Origin: Maratus speciosus | Taxonomy: Eukaryota; Arthropoda; Arachnida; Araneae; Salticidae | Assembly: GCA_963932465.1 (NCBI GenBank) | Contig: OZ010792.1 | Location: 18,121,701-18,185,700 of the forward strand | DNA: 64,000 nt | Direction: 5' to 3' | Part shown: positions 1 to 11,478 of the stretch, in pieces | Layout: each line of letters starts with the position of its first letter | Position numbering within the stretch: position 1 is the stretch's first letter | Notes under the pieces: model-generated | What the model saw: only the letters and a program-made list of their open reading frames with translations | What the model was told of the DNA's origin: nothing | Databases searched by the model: none | Position numbers and translations under genes: made by a program

Positions 1-169
1 TTCCGAAATTTTAAAGTCATTATTTTCCAAATGGCGTTTTTTTGGGCATAACGGGCAGGATACCTGAAAAACTTCTGAATATTTTTTCATGAAATTTTCA
101 AAACATATATTTCATGTTAGTCTGTATAAACGGAACCTAAAATTTCCTTTTTATTGTTCAAAAAAATAT

Positions 170-430
170 TTTTTTAGGTGGTTATACTGCTGAAATTTTC
201 AAAAGTTTATATTAATTAAATAAAACATTGTATTAAATCTATAAATACAAATTAAATACAAATTTATTTAGGTTGAGGGAAATTACTGCGATCTGAAAAC
301 AAATTTTTTAGGCGATTTTACTGTTGAAATTTTCAAAATTTTGTATTAGCTAAATGCAACATTGCATTAAAAATATAAAAATGCTTTAAATAGAAATTTA
401 TTTAAGTTCAGGGAAATTATTACAATCTGG
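170..430. repeat. Two-unit tandem repeat, ~134 bp
   Basis: Two adjacent AT-rich units start at about 170 and 304. Each opens with a T run followed by AGG, then a segment reading TGAAATTTTCAAAA, and each ends with GGGAAATTA near a C-AATCTG motif. The units are clearly diverged, so this is an old duplication. No coding potential or transposon ends were recognised between 1 and 1380. Confidence 0.6.
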
Positions 431-1429
431 TGTATAAGTAAGCACCAAAATTTTCATTCTAGTTGCAATATTTATTTTCTAATCCTGCGCGTAAACTGTT
501 AGCCCAATTTTTTGTTCGACAAATGTCTAACAGTTTCGAGCCCCTATAAATATTAATTCTGTATCTTGCAATTTTTTAAATACATGAAACGAAAGAACAT
601 ACTTATATCTTTCATCCCAATTAAAATGGTGTTTTAAAATCATATACATTTTAGGACATTAAATGTTGAAAATGGTCTTTTTTTCATTTTTTCCACTTTT
701 TAGAGTCCCGAGACCTTTTAAATTAGTATGTTTTTAGCAATTTGACGTTTATTGCTTTTATATTGTTACCTGACATTACATTACACATATATATCATTAA
801 AAGTAGTTAACTAGGCATAGAGTACGCCGCCCCTGTCCTTGTGTAAGTCCAAACTGACCGTACATTTAAGGGTTAATATCTTGGCTAATTACCGATGATT
901 TTTTTCGAAAATCATTATCAACAATGCTTTTATTCTTCTGCAACGATAGGTATATTCAGCGATGCTCAGCAATTTTTCTGAATGCCATAAATCGAAATTT
1001 GTGTATAACAGAAAAATGCTAATTACTCAAAAACTTTGTGACCTAGGGTAATCGTTATAGTTTTCCGGCAAGGTTTATATTAACGTCTACTACCTCTGTT
1101 TTTTTCATAATTTTAGTTTCAGTAGATTCGGAATTAGATGGGGGGAACATATTTTTGCGCTACATTTTCAACAATATCTTTGAAAATATAATACCTAAAA
1201 TTAAAAGGAATGTATTTTTGAATTCAGCGTTACAAAAGCTTTAGCAGGATACCCCACATGATATACAAAGAAAAGATTTTTCTTTTCAAGTAGCATAATT
1301 AGCCCCTCTACATTTTACTAAATATATTTATAAATGTTTATTAATCTGAAAATATGTGGGTCAATGATCTTTATTACTTACCCGAATTTGAATTTTCCAC
1401 GTTCCGTAGTTTACGAGTAAAATGCTGTG

Positions 1430-1505
1430 ACAGACAGATAGACAGACGGACAGACACAGGAGTGATCTTATAAAGGTTCCGTTTTGCCTTTTTAAGTACG
1501 GAACC
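1430..1505 (+). repeat. CAGA microsatellite followed by terminal-type hairpin
   Basis: An imperfect (CAGA)n tract is followed 20 bp later by a hairpin with 8-bp arms, GGTTCCGT (1475-1482) and ACGGAACC (1498-1505). A microsatellite next to a 3' stem-loop is the 3' architecture of Helentron-type non-autonomous elements. The matching 5' end was not identified, so this is called only as a probable mobile-element terminus. Confidence 0.45.
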
Positions 1506-1683
1506 CTAATAACGGTACTTGTGTGTTATATATTGTATGTTTATTTACGATTTCATTTTATCGCCAAACAATTTAATTTTAAGCCAAAAATGCATGAGCG
1601 TGGCATCGGTTTGAGCGACGTTCACAATATTGGTTATTTCTCAAGTAGACGACTGCAATTTTGGAAAAATCTAATTCTACTTA

Positions 1684-1700
1684 TATCTATCTATCTATCG

Positions 1701-1767
<67 letters not shown>
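1684..1767. repeat. (CTAT)n then (AT)n microsatellite
   Basis: About 13 CTAT units, with one CGAT interruption, run directly into about 15 AT dinucleotides. The open reading frame crossing it is an artefact of the repeat. Confidence 0.95.
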
Positions 1768-1771
<4 letters not shown>

Positions 1772-2260
1772 TCAAATGGAAATTTCATTCCGGCTGCTTA
1801 GAACTCGAATTCTGCTGAACCTTACACTGTTAAATAAGTAATTTTTCGGGGAAGGTTTTAGTGCATAACACGTCGTTCTGCGTTGCTTGGTGTTGAATTA
1901 TGTTCTTTAATGAGATGAACCTTATAACGAAAAATTAGCCTTTTTAAAGATTCTGCCGAATTTCGATGGAACTTACTCTGTTAATTAGATAATTTTCCAG
2001 AGAAGGTTTAAGTATACAACATGTCCTTCTACATTGCTCAGTCATACCGTTTTGGGGGAAATTTTACAATCTGGTGAACTCAATTATCACAATAGCCTTT
2101 CTAAAAAGTTACAATAAACGGTTTCTCATAGAATTTCAACTGTTAGTTTGGTAATTTTTCAGAGATACTTTTAGTATATAATATATTCTTAGACACTGTT
2201 TAGTCATAGAGCAATGGGGTAAAGTCTGTAATTTTCCAATGTAGGGCCCCTTGCGTGTTG
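1768..2260 (+). mobile_element. Helitron 5' fragment, family of 4212-5287
   Basis: The sequence after the AT run (CAATTCAAATGGAAATTTC, then TCCGGCTGC) matches the 5' region of the Helitron at 4212. It continues into degenerate copies of the same ~180-bp internal repeat (AGATAATTTTTCAG, then a GGTTTTAGT segment, then a TTGCTTAGTCATA segment). No CTRRT 3' end is visible, so the copy is truncated. The similarity fades after about 2260. Confidence 0.5.
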
Positions 2261-2555
2261 GAAGAAATGGGCTTGGCGAGACAAGGAAAGTTTTCATGCA
2301 TATTTTCTGCTCAATAATTATATAATTTATTTACTATAAAGAAGACATTTATCTCTTTTTTATATAAAAGCAGAAGTAAATTGTATATAAATAACAAAAA
2401 TATGAATATTCATGAATAAAAAGTTTATATATAAGAATATATATTTTAAAAAGCTTAAAGTTCATTTTATTTGTTTTGATAGATGTTCATATCATTTGGC
2501 CACAAATCCCACTTTCTGAAGACCGAATTGCGCCAAGCTTTTTTACATGTAACAG

Positions 2556-2742
2556 TACCAGTGATGAAACAGTGGCGCAGCAATTGAGCGATTGTCACCA
2601 CTAAATTTTTATAGTATTCTTCGCCTTCAAAAATCTCAGAAATTCTGTCCTGAAGTTAAATAAAGAATACTATTAAAATTTTACGGTGTCAATTGATTCT
2701 CTGCTGCTACACTGTTCCATCACTGCAGTACCCATTGATCTT
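2556..2742. mobile_element. Fold-back MITE, ~70-bp arms
   Basis: An inverted repeat pairs the left arm (CAGTGATGAAACAGTGGC onward) with the right arm ending ACTGTTCCATCACTG. The inner part of both arms reads as a TAGTATTCTT segment. The arms are imperfect and the loop is about 50-60 bp. The superfamily was not determined; the CAGTGGC motif inside the arm is hAT-like but no target duplication was found. Confidence 0.55.
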
Positions 2743-3553
2743 AAAATCAGGAATAGTTTGTAAAGTATGCATTAATTAAGGAGATAAATTACGTAATCGA
2801 GTCCACAGACTATTGACATATTTGGTACCGATATGTTACATAATGTAGTCTGCAGACAATTGTTGTATGTTACCAGGCGTGGTTTGAAGCACAATTGACT
2901 TAGGAAAAGGTTTAAATTGATTCTGTGTTTTTAAAGCGGACCTATTCTATAACCGAATTAACACAGAATTGGCGTAATTTGAAAGAGAGTTTTTTGGAGA
3001 ACTTTTGCTACTTTTACGTTATACCATCACCATACCAAAATGTATGCTATTGCGCCATTTATTTCAATCCTAAACGTGCAAAGATTTTTTTGGTGCTTTC
3101 CAGAATAGGGATATTGGCGAAATAGAGAAAATAGCCTTGGCAGAGAAGGAAATTTGGAAACATATTTTCTGGCGACCTATTCGCTGTTTCATTTCATGTA
3201 CACAAGCATTTTTTTGTGTTTATACAATTTATTTAACATAAAGATGTTATTTATCTAATTTTATACAGAAACAGAAGTAATTTTTATGTAAGAAACATTA
3301 ATAATATACATATATAAACAAACAAAAAATTTCATGAAATTTGTTTTCTTAACTGTTTATATCAACTGGAAAAAAATCTCACCTTCTGATGCCCGAATTG
3401 CGCCAAGCTGTTTAAAAAAAAACGCCAAGGCGCTATAGTGGAAAAGTACGAAATTTAATTGCAAACTGTGCCAAACATTGTGGCTTGTTATTTATTAAAT
3501 GCGATTTTCTTTTCGCTTTAATTATTATTTAATCGTAACACTGCAAAAAATTT
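2743..3553. other. No gene recognised; scattered duplicated motifs
   Basis: No coding or RNA gene was seen. A short motif (GAATTGCGCCAAGC with a preceding TCTGA) occurs at about 2514-2540 and again at about 3382-3410, so this stretch probably contains two diverged copies of one unclassified repeat about 870 bp apart. Confidence 0.4.
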
Positions 3554-3852
3554 GGTACTACTTAGAGTCATCCCGTCGACCAATTTCACCAAATTGTATA
3601 AGTCGCCAAACCACTAGCCAAATTAAACAAATTGACAGAATTTTGATTTTAAATAACGAAAGAACAAATAAATTAGTATAACATCAATAAAAATACAAAT
3701 AAAACGTCGAAATAAAAATCCCTTGATGATGTAAACACGCGTAACTTGCTTAAAGTGTAAGTGAATGTGACATTTACGACCAAACATTATTGGCATTTAA
3801 TCTTATAGTTTGGAGATAGATTTTTTGGTCGACGGGATAACTAAGTAGTACC
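3554..3852. mobile_element. Short element with ~30-bp TIRs (GGTACTAC ends)
   Basis: The left end GGTACTACTTAGAGTCATCC and the right end (read inverted) GGTACTACTTAGTTATCCCG match with a small gap, and both continue into GTCGACCAA. The interior (3580-3755) is repeated in inverted orientation at about 33175-33370, where the same terminal motif (GTCGACGGGATAA, then AGTAGTACC) recurs. It is therefore a dispersed family with at least two members here. Confidence 0.6.
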
Positions 3853-3983
3853 AAAAATTTTAATTTACTATTTTTTGAAATTGAAAGTATTTTTTATTAT
3901 TAAGTAAAATTAAGTTATAACTTCATTTTTCGCTGAAAACTGGAAATGTTTACTGCAGTGCTAAGAGATGCTTAAAATTTCAT

Positions 3984-4211
3984 GTGCGTAATTTAAATGG
4001 CGATTTTGAAAAAAATATATATATAATATCGGAACCCACACCAAATTGGCTCATTTTACCGAGAATGTTTTGGTATAAAATGAAATACATTTGTTGTAGA
4101 CATAATCGTAAATCTCAATACTGGCTGATTGAAAGGTCTTTAAAATTATTCAGCAGCGACAACGAGAGATAATTTACAGTTTTTTTTAAATTTTAAGAAT
4201 CAATATTCTTA
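3984..4211. other. No gene recognised
   Basis: AT-rich sequence without recognisable coding, RNA or terminal-repeat signals. It lies between the GGTACTAC element and the next Helitron. Confidence 0.3.
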
Positions 4212-5287
4212 TCTATCTACTTCTGCTTCTACTATATATACGAGAGTAAAATGGAAATGGGAAATTCGTCCCGGCTGCATATAACTTGAGCTCACCTGAA
4301 TGGATTTTGATGAGAATCGAAATGATAGTCAGATAATTTTTTAGAGAAGATTTTATCATATAACATATCGTTCTATGTTGCTTATACATAGAATTATGTT
4401 TTAAAGTTATATAATCAGATGGAACCCGGTCATGAAAGATTAGCCCTTTTAAAAGATTCAGCCGAATTGATTTCGATTGAATTTTCACTGTTAGTTAGAT
4501 AATTTTTCAGGCAGGGTTTTAGTATATACTATACCCTTCTGCATTGCTTAATAATAGAGATGTGGTTTAAAGTTCTATAATCAGTTGGACCCCGTTATGA
4601 AAGTTTAGCATTTTTTAAAAGTTCTACAGAACGGATTTTGATAGGAACTCTATTGTTAGTTAGATACCTATTAAGATATTGTTTTAGTATTTTGTATATT
4701 GTTCTACGTTGCTTAGTCATAAAGTAATGGCGGAAAGTTCCATAATCATGTGAAACCGATTATGAAAGATTAGACTTTTCAAAAAGTTCTAGATGGCGGA
4801 TATTGACAATACTTGCTTTGTTGATTAGACAATGTTTGGGGAGGTTTTAGTTTATTGCATATCATTCTACGTTGCTTAGTTATAGAATTATGGGTGAAAA
4901 TCAATCAGATGGAGCCCAATATGAAAGATCAGCCTTTAAGAAAAGTTTTACTGGATGGATTTTGTCAGTTTGTTTGCCTGCATTATTAGTTAAATAATTT
5001 GTCAGGGCTCGTTTTATTATATTGCATATTGTACTATCAATCTTTACCAAATCCTACTGTGATTGATCAACTAAAAGTGTTAAGACCTTAATAGCTGAAA
5101 AATTCGTCTGCACATTAGAAAATACAACAGCACTATGGCGTTCATATCGTTTTCAGCAGTGCGAAAGGACATTCTAGGTAAGGTTCCATACTGCTTTAAA
5201 TCACAATGTCAAATTCACTGATACATTTTGTTTGATTCAAGGTTCATTTGGATAAACAGACCAGCGTAGCGGGCGTAGCCTGCTAGT
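4212..5287 (+). mobile_element. Non-autonomous Helitron with ~180-bp internal repeats
   Basis: It starts with TC after an A and ends with CTAGT at 5283-5287, preceded by a GC-rich tail (GCGTAGCGGGCGTAGCCTG). Helitrons characteristically have 5' TC and 3' CTRRT ends with a nearby hairpin and no target duplication. The interior is about five degenerate direct units of roughly 180 bp. Each contains a GGAACCCG-type block, a GAAAGATTAGCC block, an AGTTAGATAATTTTTCAG block and a CTACGTTGCTTAGT block. No Rep/helicase coding is present. Further fragments lie at 1768 and, inverted, at about 47850-48010. Confidence 0.65.
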
Positions 5288-6399
5288 ACATTTCTAAAAA
5301 TATTTTCTTTTTTTTAACAATCCTTCAAAATTGAATTACGGTTTTTTGTAAGCGACAGAAGAAGTACGCAACGAAAGAAATAGGACATTATTGTTAAAAA
5401 AAAAAGCCTAACTCGCTGTTACACTGTACTAACAACATACATATTTAGGGTCGCAAAATTCAGTGTAACACATTACTTTGCATGATGACACGACTAAACG
5501 AAATTTTAAAATTTAATCGTTTTCTTTCATCAGATTTAATCTAAATAATTTAACAAACCATAAAAGAAACAATTGGAGGTTAGTTAAATATATAATTATT
5601 GAAACTGTTAAATGTTACCGTGGTTGCTAATATAGCGTACCGTACCACTATTTCTTAATAGAAATTTCCTGTTTACATAATATCAAACATTCCATGATTA
5701 AACAAAGCAAAGAGCACTATTCGAAAATTTGGGTAGAAATTTTTAATGATAAAATGTGCTACATTGACAATGCTGTTTTTAATATATAGCAATGAACGTC
5801 CAGGAGTGAAATATTATGATTCTATTTCTCACCGCTTTGATAATCTGATGGCAACTAAAACGCAAATTTTGTGTTTAACTATTGCTCAGACATTATTCTA
5901 AATTCAATAATTAAACTCTTTTATTTTAACTTAGCTTGGTACTTGTATTTAAAGAGGGAATTTTGTACTCATTTCCTGATGTGCTAGAATTATAAAAAAA
6001 ATATGCACATTTCCGATTACAATATAACATTTTAATAGCTTTAGAATTTAATTATTAAATTCATTTATGACATTTTTATGTTTGACCAGACCATGTGATA
6101 ATATATTAATAATTCCAAATATTCTTTATAGCTAAACTATATAAGAATTTCAACAACAATGGAGTTTATGATCCTCCAAAACACGCTCGCTAAACTAGGT
6201 CGAACAGCTGTGAAACTACAACAATGCAATATTTTAACACACTGGCGAATGTATGTTATTGTGATATCTTGTTTTTAAAAAATAGAAACTCCACCCTCTT
6301 TTGAAAGTCTGTCGGAAATTGGTTTCCAAGGTACTAGATTATTCGTGCTTATTCTCAGCAAATATGTTTCAGTGTATGGATTTAATATAAATTGTCACA
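5288..6399. other. No feature recognised
   Basis: About 1.1 kb of AT-rich DNA with no ORF above background, no terminal repeats and no RNA gene that could be recognised by eye. Confidence 0.4.
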
Positions 6400-6543
6400 G
6401 CTGCCAACTTTTACGCTTTTTTTCTCACCACTAAAATTTAATAGTAAATGTTGTCTTATTTAATCGACGAAATCTGCCGATTAAATAATGCAGAAATTTC
6501 TGTTAAATTTTAGTGGTAACAAAAAAGCGTAAAAGTTGGCAGC
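6400..6543. mobile_element. MITE with ~45-bp TIRs (GCTGCCAAC family)
   Basis: The left end GCTGCCAACTTTTACGCTTT and the inverted right end are almost identical for about 45 bp, then continue through a CACTAAAATTTAA block. Other members are the ends at 59538 and 61935, which enclose the gag relic, and a partial copy at 43776. Flanks in other copies read TA just outside GCTGCC, but the exact TIR start, and so the target duplication, is uncertain. Confidence 0.7.
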
Positions 6544-6621
6544 TATGAAATGTCTTACAATCTAAAAAAAACAGTGACAACATGATATAAATGGAGTTTC
6601 TGTAAGGTTAAAGCTGCGCCT

Positions 6622-6829
6622 TTAACCCTAGAACTACCGGAAATTTTACTCAAGTTTTATAAAAACATTCTACACCAGAATTTTTACTTAAAACTATTTA
6701 ATTTGTTTATTTAACTTATTATTGTCTGATTTATACATTTAGTTTGTTTTGAAGAAATTTCTGGTTTGAATAAATATTTTGAATGTACATGTCGGGTCCA
6801 ATGGACCCGTCTGGTAGACGGAAGGTTAA
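6622..6829. mobile_element. TTAA-flanked piggyBac-like MITE, family M1
   Basis: 208 bp bounded by TTAA at 6622 and 6826. One end reads CCCTAGAACTACCGG and the other, inverted, CCTTCCGTCTACCAG, an imperfect TIR. The CCCTAG start and TTAA target are piggyBac-superfamily traits. A palindrome (arms CGGGTCCA and TGGACCCG around one A) sits at 6793-6809 near the right end. Close copies lie at 13210, 45687 and 61465, and a diverged one at 58825. No coding capacity. Confidence 0.8.
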
Positions 6830-7269
6830 GAGCGCTGGTCACCCAGCTTCCGATTTCCCCTCACTAATTTAAAGCCCATGGGCATTGGATGCATCCATAT
6901 ATTTAAAATATCTCCTCTGGAAATTAATATTTTTAACTTCTATTTTTTTGTGTACACTTCCTAAAAGATGTCGTCTCTTTTTTTTCTCAGTTCTCAAAAT
7001 ATTTCTAAAGTATAGACTTAATTTTATAGGAAGTGTTAAAATCTTACTCATAGTTTGCCCGCAATTAACACATAAAATATTAAATTCAGCCTAGATTTTG
7101 GAAATATTTTGAATACTAAGATAAAAAGGAGACATCCTCTAAGAAGAGTACACAAAAAAAAAAAAAAAAAAAAAATGTTAAAAACATGAATTTCCCGAGA
7201 AGATACTTTAAATATAGGAATGCATCAAAAGTCCATAGACTTAACATTACGGAGGAGAATTCCGAATAT

Positions 7270-7470
7270 GAGTGACCCTTTCTTTCTTTCTAACCGATGG
7301 CCAGAACACTACCTGCCGGGTCTCCCCAGCTGAACGGGTTTGATGCATGGTATCGGGGCGGTGATCGCCTAATCGCTGCGTAGCAGCAATAAATCTGACG
7401 AGGGCCTAGATCTTCATCCTATCGACTGTGCCTACAGCTTAGATGCGAACTTAGTTAAAACGGTTATTTA
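7270..7470. other. Unassigned GC-richer segment
   Basis: This stretch (for example ACCTGCCGGGTCTCCCCAGC and GGTATCGGGGCGGTGATCGC) is noticeably richer in GC than its surroundings. It was not recognised as rRNA, tRNA or coding sequence. A SINE or gene fragment is possible, but no A/B box pair could be demonstrated. Confidence 0.25.
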
Positions 7471-7585
7471 GCATTTTGATTTTGTTGTTTTGTACCCGCG
7501 CTTTGCTACTCAAGTTGGCCTCGTAATTTAGAACCTTGATAAGGTGACGAGACCTTCACCTTAATCAATGACGGTTTTTGAATAA

Positions 7586-7603
7586 AAACGAGAATTCTCG
7601 TTT
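7586..7603. repeat. 18-bp perfect palindrome, copy 1
   Basis: AAACGAGAA is followed immediately by its exact inverse TTCTCGTTT. The same palindrome with the same left flank (a TCAATGA block, then TTTTGAATAA) recurs at 56963-56980. It is therefore part of a dispersed repeat, probably a transposon terminus. Confidence 0.7.
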
Positions 7604-7626
7604 CCCTTTACAAAAGTGTCGACCCT

Positions 7627-7835
7627 ATAACCCCTTGAGGGGCAAGCAAAAATGTCTCTAAATATTGAATTCAAACCGGAATAATCGAAAATTTTTATAT
7701 TTAAATAGGTAAAAACAATTTTTCAACGATTTTCCTCCAAAGTTAAAAATATAAATTTTAGTTAAAATTTTCTGGTGAGAATCTTGTTTAAATTAGGTGG
7801 GATATATTTTATCCCACCGCCCCTCAAGGGGTTAA
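7627..7835. mobile_element. TTAA MITE, family M4, stem-loop near right end
   Basis: The ends are near-perfect TIRs: left TAACCCCTTGAGGGGC (the TTAA has decayed to ATAA) and right GCCCCTCAAGGGGTTAA. A stem-loop with 9-bp arms (GGTGGGATA at 7796-7804 and TATCCCACC at 7810-7818, loop of 5) lies just inside the right TIR. The interior is AT-rich and non-coding. Confidence 0.75.
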
Positions 7836-8270
7836 TGGGCTACTTCAGTCACACGAAGAAACGAGAACGCTAACGTTTATCCTACGGGGGCATTATTTTC
7901 AAATTTCTTGCTTGGATTTTAATATTTGTAAATAATTGTTTTTGCATAGGATAGTTGAAACGATCTATAACCGGGCTAGTTTTTACTTTTTTTAGTATGG
8001 TTTTAAAAAAATAGATACTTTCACTTTCGGAACAGGCTGGAACGGGTTCTGACATACAAACTATCCTAATATAAAGAAACTATAAACAAAATCGAAAAGT
8101 AAAAACTAGGCCAGTTATGGATCATCCTCAGCTATCCTATGCAAAGAAATCATTTAAAAATATAAATATGCAAAGAGCGATATTTAAAAATAACGTTCCC
8201 ATATACTTAACATTAACATTTTCTTTTCTTCCCGTGACTGAAGACGGGTTCCAACGGTTAAGTTAAAGTA

Positions 8271-8272
<2 letters not shown>

Positions 8273-8312
<40 letters not shown>
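8273..8312. repeat. Poly(A) tract, ~40 bp
   Basis: Uninterrupted A run. The flank at 8240-8260 (a GACGGGTTCCAACGG block followed by TTAA) resembles the terminus of the dispersed repeat at 30275-30911. Confidence 0.9.
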
Positions 8313-8316
<4 letters not shown>

Positions 8317-8405
8317 AAACCAAAATCGAAAAAGTAAGAACGAGCCCGGTTGTAAATCATCCTCAGCTATCCTATGCAAAACTAGTATGTTGTGGCCATC
8401 ACAAA

Positions 8406-9624
8406 ACTTTCTTCTATATAAATCACGTCAATTAAATCATTTAAATAGTAAAAGAAATTACACCAATTTAGAACCAATTCATATCAAAGTATACCTGAAT
8501 TTGAAGTTTGAAAAAAAATCGTGCATTAGATATTGAGATAGAGCTGTAGGGGAAATTCTGAAAAAATGCAGCATAGCAGCGCCACCTGTTGAGCGATTTG
8601 CACCAAAACACAAACAGCACTAATTCATATTTAAGTATACCGGAATCTGAAGTTTGATGAAAATCCGTGCATTAGTTCTAGAGCTAGAGCTACTGTGGAA
8701 ATCACAAAAAATGCAGCACAGCAGCGCCACCTGTTGAGCGATTTACACCAAAAGGTACAAAACATCAATTCATGTCAAGGACTAACTGAATCTGAAGTTT
8801 GATGAAAATCCGTGCATTAGTTCTGGGCATTGAGCTATTGTGGAAGTCGAGAAAAACGCTGCATAGCAGCGCCACCTGTTGAGCGATTTACAGCAAAACA
8901 TAAACAGCACTAATTCATATCCAGGTATACCTGAATCTGAAGTTTGTTGAAAACCCGAGCATAAGTTCTTGAGATAATGCTATCGCGGAAATCTCAAAAA
9001 ATGCAGCATAGCAGCGCCACCTGTTGAGCGATTTACACCACAAGGTGCAAAACGTCAACTCATGTCAAGCACTAACAGAATCTGAAGTTTGATGAAAATC
9101 CGTGCATTATTTCTTGAGATAGAGCTATTACGAAAATCGTGTAAATCCTGCAAAATTCATCATAACAGCGCCACCTGTTGAGCGATTTACACCAAAACGT
9201 AATCATCATCAATTCATATCAAGGACTAACTAAATCTGAAGTTTGATCGAAATCTGTGCATTAGTTCTTGAGATAGAGCTATTGTGAAAATCGTGAAAAA
9301 TGCAGCACAGCAGCGCCACCTGTTGAGCGATTTACACCAAAAACTAATCAGCATCAATTTGTATTAGGGACTAACAGAATATCAATTTTTATTAAATTCC
9401 GTGCATTAGTTCTTGAGACAGAGCGCCCACAAAATTTGTGTCACATACACACAGACAGACAGACAGACAGACAGACAGGCAGACTCACAGAGTCACAGAC
9501 AGACATTTTGTAAAAACATGTTTTTTGGAATCTCTGACCCCTAAAACGTGTAAATCCGTCGAAAACAAGAATTCGAAAATTTTCATGAATCCAATACTTT
9601 CTTCTTGTAAAGATAGAAGAAAGT
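8406..9624 (+). mobile_element. Helentron/HINE-like element with six ~147-bp repeats
   Basis: ACTTTCTTCTAT at 8406 is the inverse of ATAGAAGAAAGT at 9613-9624. The right end also folds alone into a hairpin (ACTTTCTTCT at 9597, AGAAGAAAGT at 9615). Between them are six degenerate direct units marked by GCAGCGCCACCTGTTGAGCG at about 8576, 8721, 8876, 9011, 9175 and 9310, then a (CAGA)n microsatellite at 9450-9485. A 5' inverted repeat shared with a 3' stem-loop, a core of ~150-bp direct repeats and a microsatellite is the layout described for Helentron-derived HINE/DINE-1 elements. No coding sequence. The class call is by structure only. Confidence 0.6.
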
Positions 9625-10657
9625 AAAAATCATTCAAAAATATTTAAATTCAAGCGAGAAATTTAAAAATAATGCGCCCGTAGACTGAGCATTATCGTTC
9701 CAGTTTTTCTGCTTGACTAGTGTGATCTTTTAAGGGGGTCCGAGGCTCAAAATTCTATTTTTTTTTATTTATAGAGATTTTGTTATGAATTTTTTTCTGA
9801 AATGCCTTTTATTGTAATAAGAATATAGCATGTAAAAAATCTGAAAAATTTTAAATATTTTTTTTAAATTTAGATTGTAAAATGTTAAACATATTTAATT
9901 TTTGATATAACTCTGTAAGTACTTACTCGATTTACAAAATTTTTACACTTTTGTGTACAGAAAATGTGTCATTTTAATTTGTCTTCAGGATTTCTTAAAA
10001 TGTTGATTTGGAATTTATATAAAAAAATTAAGTAAAAAGATGAAGTTTTTTCATGAGTGAGTTTTGCATTAATTAGCATATTTTCACAATTATCACTCAA
10101 AATAAAGAAGACAATTTGATGGAAATATAGCATAAAATCTCTGTCAAAAATTCCATGCATATGTCTTGCAAGGAGCTTTAGATATATTCTTTTAAAGTTG
10201 ACAAATGGTGAAAAAATTCATTCTGAGATAAATGGAGCTAAAGTTCTCGTCAGCGGGCAACTGATGCATCGCTTCTCAAGGCAAAAGGTGTTATATCTCC
10301 GGATCTAATAAAGATAAAAACATGCGGTGTGCGGTATTTAACGCTAAAAACTCAGTATTTTTTTTAAGCCAATAAAAAAAATTGCATTTTTTTTTTTAGA
10401 ATTTTTAACCCGGGAATCTACACTAGTCACGGAATGCAACGCTCAGGCTATTGTAATTCGTATGCGGGAAGTGTACAGATTTCTCGCAAACATTTTAATA
10501 TTTTTAAATGATTTTTTTTCCGTATGGTAACTAAGGTCGATAACTTTTACTGTGCGTTTGCACTTTTCGGTTTCGGTTACAGTTTTTTATATGAGGATAG
10601 TTTCACTTTTAGAACTTATTGGTAATGATCCTGAAAATGAATGATACTAACCTCATA
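9625..10657. other. No feature recognised
   Basis: AT-rich interval between the HINE-like element and the DD41D transposon. Short ORFs here show no recognisable domain and have low-complexity composition. Confidence 0.35.
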
Positions 10658-11478
10658 TACAGGGTGTTCCGTTAAAGGGGTCCAATATTAATAGGGGTAA
10701 TAGAGGAGATCACACGGAGCATAAATCAGTATATAATGCCTGGCCGGATCTCAATAATTTTCAAGTTACAGCAAATAGAATGAAAAATCGAAAATTTGTA
10801 AAAAAACCCCTCATTGCTAAACTATCGATAATGCTACATAAAAACGAAGCACATATTTAGAAAGAGCAGAAAAAATCCTACGAAATGACATAAGTTGTTT
10901 TAGAATATTGAGAATTAATGGCGAGTTACAAGCTCTGAAACAGTGAAAAAATACAAAATCAAATATTTAGCAAAATAGTTAATCGTTAATTCCAAAAATG
11001 CAACTCTACCTACATCAAGGAAAATGTTATAAAATTTGGTCCATTCCGAAAGCTTTCGAAGAAGCTGACAATAAACCATATCAGTTTAATTGTATGGGAG
11101 AAATCAAGCAGTTCCCTAGTTACAACTCTGTACTGTTGCACGCTCGGAAAGGGCGAAACTCCGCCCATGACGATTGTAAACACCCCGTTTTAATATCTTT
11201 CAATTATACATTTCTGATCAACCTCTATCAATACCCTTTCATTATTCAGTCTGGTCAAGTGAATGACATATTGTGCAGCTCTCGCCTTGTCTTAAAGCAA
11301 ACTCCGTGACTGCTGCGTTTCCTCCATGAACTTTCAGGATGATGAAGAAGAAGTACATTTATGCAAATTTTCTATGTGTATAGGAAGAAAAGTGTAATAA
11401 AACAGCAGTCATCAGTGGGCGTTATGTTAAAGGGAGGCTGTTGTAAGTGGGATTGTAGTAAGTTGATGTATAATAATT

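Noticed and set aside
1521..1841. 106-codon ORF
   Set aside because: Made by the CTAT/AT microsatellite.
7270..7470. rRNA or tRNA fragment
   Set aside because: GC-richer, but no conserved rRNA helix or tRNA box A/B pair was identified.
8540..9420. CRISPR-like array
   Set aside because: Direct units of ~147 bp with degenerate content and no short constant repeats; eukaryotic element core.
9438..9626. 62-codon ORF through the CAGA tract
   Set aside because: Repeat artefact (TDRQ periodicity).
10998..11309. 103-codon ORF upstream of the transposase
   Set aside because: Lies in the long TIR; the inverted copy on the right is not open in the same way.
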